Shown in pieces: positions 61,138 to 64,000 of a DNA stretch of 64,000 nucleotides (positions are counted from its first letter, which is position 1; each line of letters begins with the position of its first letter). The translations under genes were made by a program, and so were the position numbers. The notes under the pieces are model-generated. The model did no database searches and was not told the origin of the DNA. It saw only the letters and a list, made by a program, of their open reading frames with translations. Origin of the DNA: Natribaculum luteum (lineage in GTDB: Archaea; Halobacteriota; Halobacteria; Halobacteriales; Natrialbaceae); the NCBI RefSeq assembly GCF_023008545.1, contig NZ_CP095397.1, positions 1,240,001 through 1,304,000 on the forward strand. Direction: 5' to 3'.

Positions 61138-62718
61138 CTAATCTAGATACTTATCCCTCTCGTCAAGGCTCAAGAGAGCAGGAGACGGATTATACGACTC
61201 GTCAACCGCAGTCTCAAACTCCACAATTAAATCAGCGAAGGCATCAGCCATCCAATCCCGATCATCCATCTCGTTCATATCCCTAACGAGACTAACCACC
61301 TCATTGAACCTCTGCATCAACTCATCAACGTCACGATCTCCTTCAACAGCCTGATTAATCAACTCTTCAGCCTTCTCTACCGACTGTTCGAACTGACTCT
61401 CAGTCTGTCTTGACTCTTCCCGCCCGAACTCATACTGAGATTTATCCTCGAATACAGCCTTCAACTCAGCAATATCGACACCAACATCAACACCATCAAA
61501 CTCCAACAACTCTTCCAAGCGCCCCATCTTCTCCTTGAATCCAGAATGTCGAAGATCCCAGCCACTATACGTATCAAGCATCGTCTGTAGCTCTACAACC
61601 AACTCATCAGCATCTTCGTTCAGCTCCATCTGAACACGCCGTTCAGAAACGACTCGCATCTCCTCAAACTCTTCCTCCAAATCAGCCACGTCATCCGACA
61701 CATCGAAGTCGATCTTTTGTGCGATTACTTCAACACGGTCGGTGAGCCTGTTAAAACCGTCTGCAATACGGTTTATCTCGTTCGGAGTGGACGCTTCCCC
61801 CAACGATTCAATCTTCTGGTCCGCAGCATTCAATTTCGTCTCAATCTTCAGTTTACGTTCCTTATACAGATTCTCACGACCATCCGCTTTGGCATCGGCC
61901 AACCTCTCCTCGAGATCAAGGGTCCAATCATGACGAGACTGGTCAACAAGATCGAAGATTGACGCAATACGCTCCTTTGCGTTTTGAACTCCTGATTCGA
62001 ATTGCATCTTAGACTCCGCGACACGAATGGTCGACAAATCCTCCTCAAACCGGTCAATGACACTGTTAATTATCTGGGCCTCCCCTTTCCGTGTCACAGC
62101 ATATTTGTCGGCCCCCGGATCTTTGAGTAACTGTCGACCCACTTTCTTGTGGTACTTCACCTTGTTCTTCACGTAATCCCGGTCATATCCAACCCCATCA
62201 TCATTGTCTGTAATTGCATCAAGGATTGTCGTCTCAGATACAGTGTCGTAGTTATACTTCAACACCGCAATTGACAATGCAACTGCATTCTCTTCACCAG
62301 ACGGTCGTTGGCTATCCGAGACGTGGAAGGGATTTAACGCCTTGTTCGACTCTTTAAACGCCTGAAGTGCCTCATTCGACAGGGTTGTCGTGTAGTCATA
62401 ATTCGCGTCATCACGCACGTCAGGACGCAATTGTTCTGGGACTTGGATGTCGTCCGGGTTATACTCGTGTAGCATCGTCTCATCAACTTCACTACTGGTT
62501 GTTGTACGGGGCTGAACACGTCTGTCCTTGAGATTCTGAATCTCCTCCAGTAAATCCTCGTTCGTGACGTTTGACGACGCGATCTCGTCGTTCACGAACT
62601 TGTTAACGAGATACCGGAGCGCTTGAGCCTCACCTCCATGTTCTGCGTTTGCTTTCTCACTGAACGCGCTGTACATCTCTGGCTCGAGTGAAGTTCGAAC
62701 TCGTTCCGATTTCGCCAT
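61138..62718 (-). CDS. Putative DNA-binding coiled-coil protein of an integrated element
   Basis: A 526-residue protein from low-GC DNA. Residues 1-45 (MAKSERVRTSLEPEMYSAFS, then ALRYLVNKFVNDE) look like a ribbon-helix-helix. Residues about 150-225 (VSETTILDAI, DYVKNKVKYHKKVGRQLLKDPGADKYAVTRKGE) look like a winged helix. The rest (230-510) is long amphipathic helix, probably coiled coil. No family recognised. Composition and lysine content differ from neighbours. The start at 62718 follows an AT-rich leader; the 29-codon upstream extension is rejected. Its position beside a mirror-symmetric repeat array suggests a replication or partition protein for that site. Confidence 0.75.
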   Translation of the reverse strand: MAKSERVRTSLEPEMYSAFSEKANAEHGGEAQALRYLVNKFVNDEIASSNVTNEDLLEEIQNLKDRRVQPRTTTSSEVDETMLHEYNPDDIQVPEQLRPDVRDDANYDYTTTLSNEALQAFKESNKALNPFHVSDSQRPSGEENAVALSIAVLKYNYDTVSETTILDAITDNDDGVGYDRDYVKNKVKYHKKVGRQLLKDPGADKYAVTRKGEAQIINSVIDRFEEDLSTIRVAESKMQFESGVQNAKERIASIFDLVDQSRHDWTLDLEERLADAKADGRENLYKERKLKIETKLNAADQKIESLGEASTPNEINRIADGFNRLTDRVEVIAQKIDFDVSDDVADLEEEFEEMRVVSERRVQMELNEDADELVVELQTMLDTYSGWDLRHSGFKEKMGRLEELLEFDGVDVGVDIAELKAVFEDKSQYEFGREESRQTESQFEQSVEKAEELINQAVEGDRDVDELMQRFNEVVSLVRDMNEMDDRDWMADAFADLIVEFETAVDESYNPSPALLSLDERDKYLD

Positions 62719-62840
62719 TTCACTTAACAATATCCATGATACGGACTTAAAGTCCCCGAGAGAAAGGGCTAAAATACCCCACATATAGAATGAATTGGCA
62801 CGCATTTAAAAACATACACACGAACCTCCAAAACCCACCA

Positions 62841-62932
62841 CGTCATGAGAGTCACGAGAGTCATGAAACCAACACACGCCAATACAGCCGATCTCAAGAC
62901 ACCGAACCCCACGTCTGGGCCAAAATGTCCCA
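62841..62932 (+). repeat. Array module 1, forward (B and C motifs)
   Basis: Contains motif B (CGTCATGAGAGTCACGAGAGT) and motif C (CCCCACGTCTGGGCCAAAATG). The purine-rich A motif found in full modules is not recognisable before it. It corresponds in position to the reverse module near 63915-64000. Confidence 0.6.
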
Positions 62933-63010
62933 TGCACGATTCGTCCCACGCACCTCCTCTAACCTCCAAAAACACCAGAACATCATCCAACGATAGGTCG
63001 AAGTTAGCTA

Positions 63011-63187
63011 ACCCCTATTTTGTTTTTGAGCGACGAGAGGGAAGGAGGGGGAAGGGTGAACGAACCGGTCACATCCCATCAACACCGCGTCATGAGAGTC
63101 GTGTGAGTCCTGAGATGAAAAATCAGGTAATAGTAACGTTCTCTACTCCTTGACGACTTGGCATACCCACATTTGGCCCAATTGGTA
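63011..63187 (+). repeat. Array module 2, forward (A, B and C motifs)
   Basis: Motif A is ACCCCTATTTTGTTTTTGAG followed by a purine run. Motif B (GCGTCATGAGAGTCGTGTG) is at 63088, then GTAACGTTCTCTACTCC, and motif C (CCCACATTTGGCCCAATTGG) ends at about 63187. Its whole length aligns with the complement of 63658-63841. Confidence 0.75.
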
Positions 63188-63283
63188 CGACTAATAAGAA
63201 CACGCCTTACATAGCCATACTCTCCCGAAATGAAACTCGTAGGAAGGAGATGGGACGTGTAATAAACGTGGAGAGTACCAATT

Positions 63284-63329
63284 CGCGTTTTGTTTTCGAC
63301 GAACAAAAGAGAAGGACAGGGAAGGCGGG
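63284..63329 (+). repeat. Array A motif, forward, left of the core
   Basis: GCGTTTTGTTTTCGACGAAC followed by AAAAGAGAAGGACAGGGAAGG. It pairs with the reverse copy at 63529-63574 across a ~200-bp core. Confidence 0.75.
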
Positions 63330-63528
63330 ACGTGGGAGCGGGTCGACAGGATTGTTGCACGCGGTCAGCACGCCGAACATCAGAACGACAAAAAGAGGAC
63401 GTAGGCGGAGGACGAGCAACCGCTCACGGGAGTAGTTTACACGATCCCGTTCGCTTTGAACCCATTACGGGTAAGGTATATACTATAGAGTTATAAAGGT
63501 TGCTCCAATTAGTAGTGGTGTATTCGCG

Positions 63529-63574
63529 TTCTCCCTCCCCGCCTTTCTCCTCCGTGCGTCGAAAACAAAATGCA
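63529..63574 (-). repeat. Array A motif, reverse, right of the core
   Basis: On the minus strand: GCATTTTGTTTTCGACGCAC followed by GGAGGAGAAAGGCGGGGAGG. The mirror copy of 63284-63329; the midpoint of the pair is about 63,429. Confidence 0.75.
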
Positions 63575-63657
63575 GAGTAGCCGATTTCTCCTGACCTCCG
63601 ACCCTCTATACTCCCGCCAACCACGGGTCTCACCGACTCACTCGGCAGAATCAGGTC

Positions 63658-63841
63658 TGGGACAAGTTGGGCCAAACGTGGGGGCAACGACTCCACCGAG
63701 AATCTGAGAACGTCGCTACTGTCTGATTTCCGTCTCAGGACACACACGACTCTCATGACATGGTGGTGTGTAAATGGGTTTCGTCATTTACTTTCTCCTG
63801 TCCTTCTCTTCCGTGCGCCGAAAACAAAACGCGGGGTAGGG
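63658..63841 (-). repeat. Array module, reverse (C, B and A motifs)
   Basis: On the minus strand it reads ACCCCGCGTTTTGTTTTCGG, purine run GGAAGAGAAGGACAGG, CATGTCATGAGAGTCGTGTG, GTCCTGAGACGGAAATCAGA, GCGACGTTCTCAGATTC and CCCCACGTTTGGCCCAACTT. The order and spacing match 63011-63187. Confidence 0.75.
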
Positions 63842-63914
63842 AATTATACCGCTACCGACTACCCCCGTTCTTCCCATAAATTCGCGTCTAAACACCTAAT
63901 TCGTTGAAATTGCG

Positions 63915-64000
63915 TGTGGACTGGTTTGGCCCAAACATGGACTAAGGAGTTATTTGTGATGATCAAGACACGGCTACAACCCTGACGCGACTCACTAACT
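63915..64000 (-). repeat. Array module, reverse, cut by the window end
   Basis: A motif C copy on the minus strand (CCATGTTTGGGCCAAACCAG) and, further right, GTGAGTCGCGTCAGGG, a diverged motif B. It is the mirror counterpart of 62841-62932. The module likely continues outside the window. Confidence 0.5.

Larger units (their letters stand above)
62719..64000. other. 1.28-kb non-coding, low-GC region with mirror-arranged repeats
   Basis: No credible protein gene is present on either strand. The region is organised as repeat modules, forward on the left and reverse on the right, around about 63,430 (modules listed separately). The unpaired core (63330-63528) holds GGGTAAGGTATATACTATAGAGTTATAAAGG, with TATA-like elements. 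This is what a replication origin or centromere-like site of a plasmid or virus might look like. The region continues beyond the window. Confidence 0.6.

Noticed and set aside
63440-63480. A tRNA-like segment in the array core (a TTCAAAGC stretch on the minus strand)
   Set aside because: No cloverleaf can be drawn: there is no acceptor stem or matching D-arm, and the apparent T-arm pairing is a short chance dyad.
63424-63756. Small frames in the right-hand non-coding region
   Set aside because: Those over 62.8-63.8 kb translate repeat modules, contain no recognisable motif and lack promoter or ribosome-site context.
62841-64000. The array as a CRISPR locus
   Set aside because: Repeats are long, diverged, spaced ~250 bp and inverted about a centre; there is no regular 30-40-bp repeat-spacer pattern and no cas genes.

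Overview
The window looks like a haloarchaeal chromosome (class Halobacteria; the genus cannot be fixed from sequence alone). Most of it is GC-rich. The proteins are very acidic (Asp/Glu-rich, Lys-poor), and many genes appear leaderless, with an AT-rich TATA element about 25-30 nt before the start codon. Secreted proteins carry twin-arginine lipoprotein signals. Typical haloarchaeal families are present: an Amt-PII fusion, a 2Fe-2S ferredoxin of the halobacterial type, TAXI-TRAP and PiT transporters, and a DR2241-type Fe-S protein. I see no rRNA, tRNA or CRISPR array.

Layout. 1-8 kb: small conserved proteins, a PHP phosphoesterase, a truncated IS200/IS605 TnpB wedged between two convergent genes, an archaeal RecJ-like DHH nuclease, a CapA-like lipoprotein and hemC-hemD. 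8.7-16.3 kb: an FAD-only oxidoreductase, then a five-gene block in which most genes overlap (binding protein, permease, ATPase, two-domain CbiX-like chelatase, DR2241 Fe-S protein), then hemL. 16.4-25.1 kb: an ammonium transporter fused to PII, hemB, an SDR reductase coupled to an aldehyde dehydrogenase, a VapBC pair and a membrane-bound HdrD-like Fe-S reductase. 25.5-34.5 kb: a regulator-like HTH protein, a solo Cas4-like nuclease, a Sua5 protein, a glutaredoxin coupled to a cysteine-less peroxiredoxin, a CNNM/CBS protein, a PiT carrier and several small haloarchaeal proteins. 34.5-44.5 kb: CstA, an ArsA-type ATPase with a small partner, a CobW-type metal GTPase, several micro-proteins, upp and an S9 peptidase. 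44.6-60.7 kb: a TAXI-TRAP operon, hisB, hisA, TrkH, an SLC13 carrier with RCK_C domains, two tandem PiT carriers and the ferredoxin.

How the genes connect. hemB, hemC, hemD and hemL flank the chelate-uptake/chelatase operon, so this half of the window is rich in tetrapyrrole and metal functions. A second theme is anion and nutrient transport: three PiT carriers, SLC13, TRAP, Amt, CstA and TrkH.

Two signals are not explained by ordinary genes. First, a dispersed palindromic repeat of about 110 bp occurs five times in intergenic gaps; one copy has been invaded by a second palindrome of about 80 bp. Second, from 60.7 kb to the end the base composition drops sharply and coding nearly stops. This tract holds a broken nuclease-like gene, one 526-residue ribbon-helix-helix/coiled-coil protein, and about 1.2 kb of non-coding DNA whose repeat modules are arranged mirror-symmetrically around position ~63,430. 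I read this as the edge of an integrated plasmid or virus carrying an origin- or centromere-like site, and it is the best candidate here for an undescribed system.
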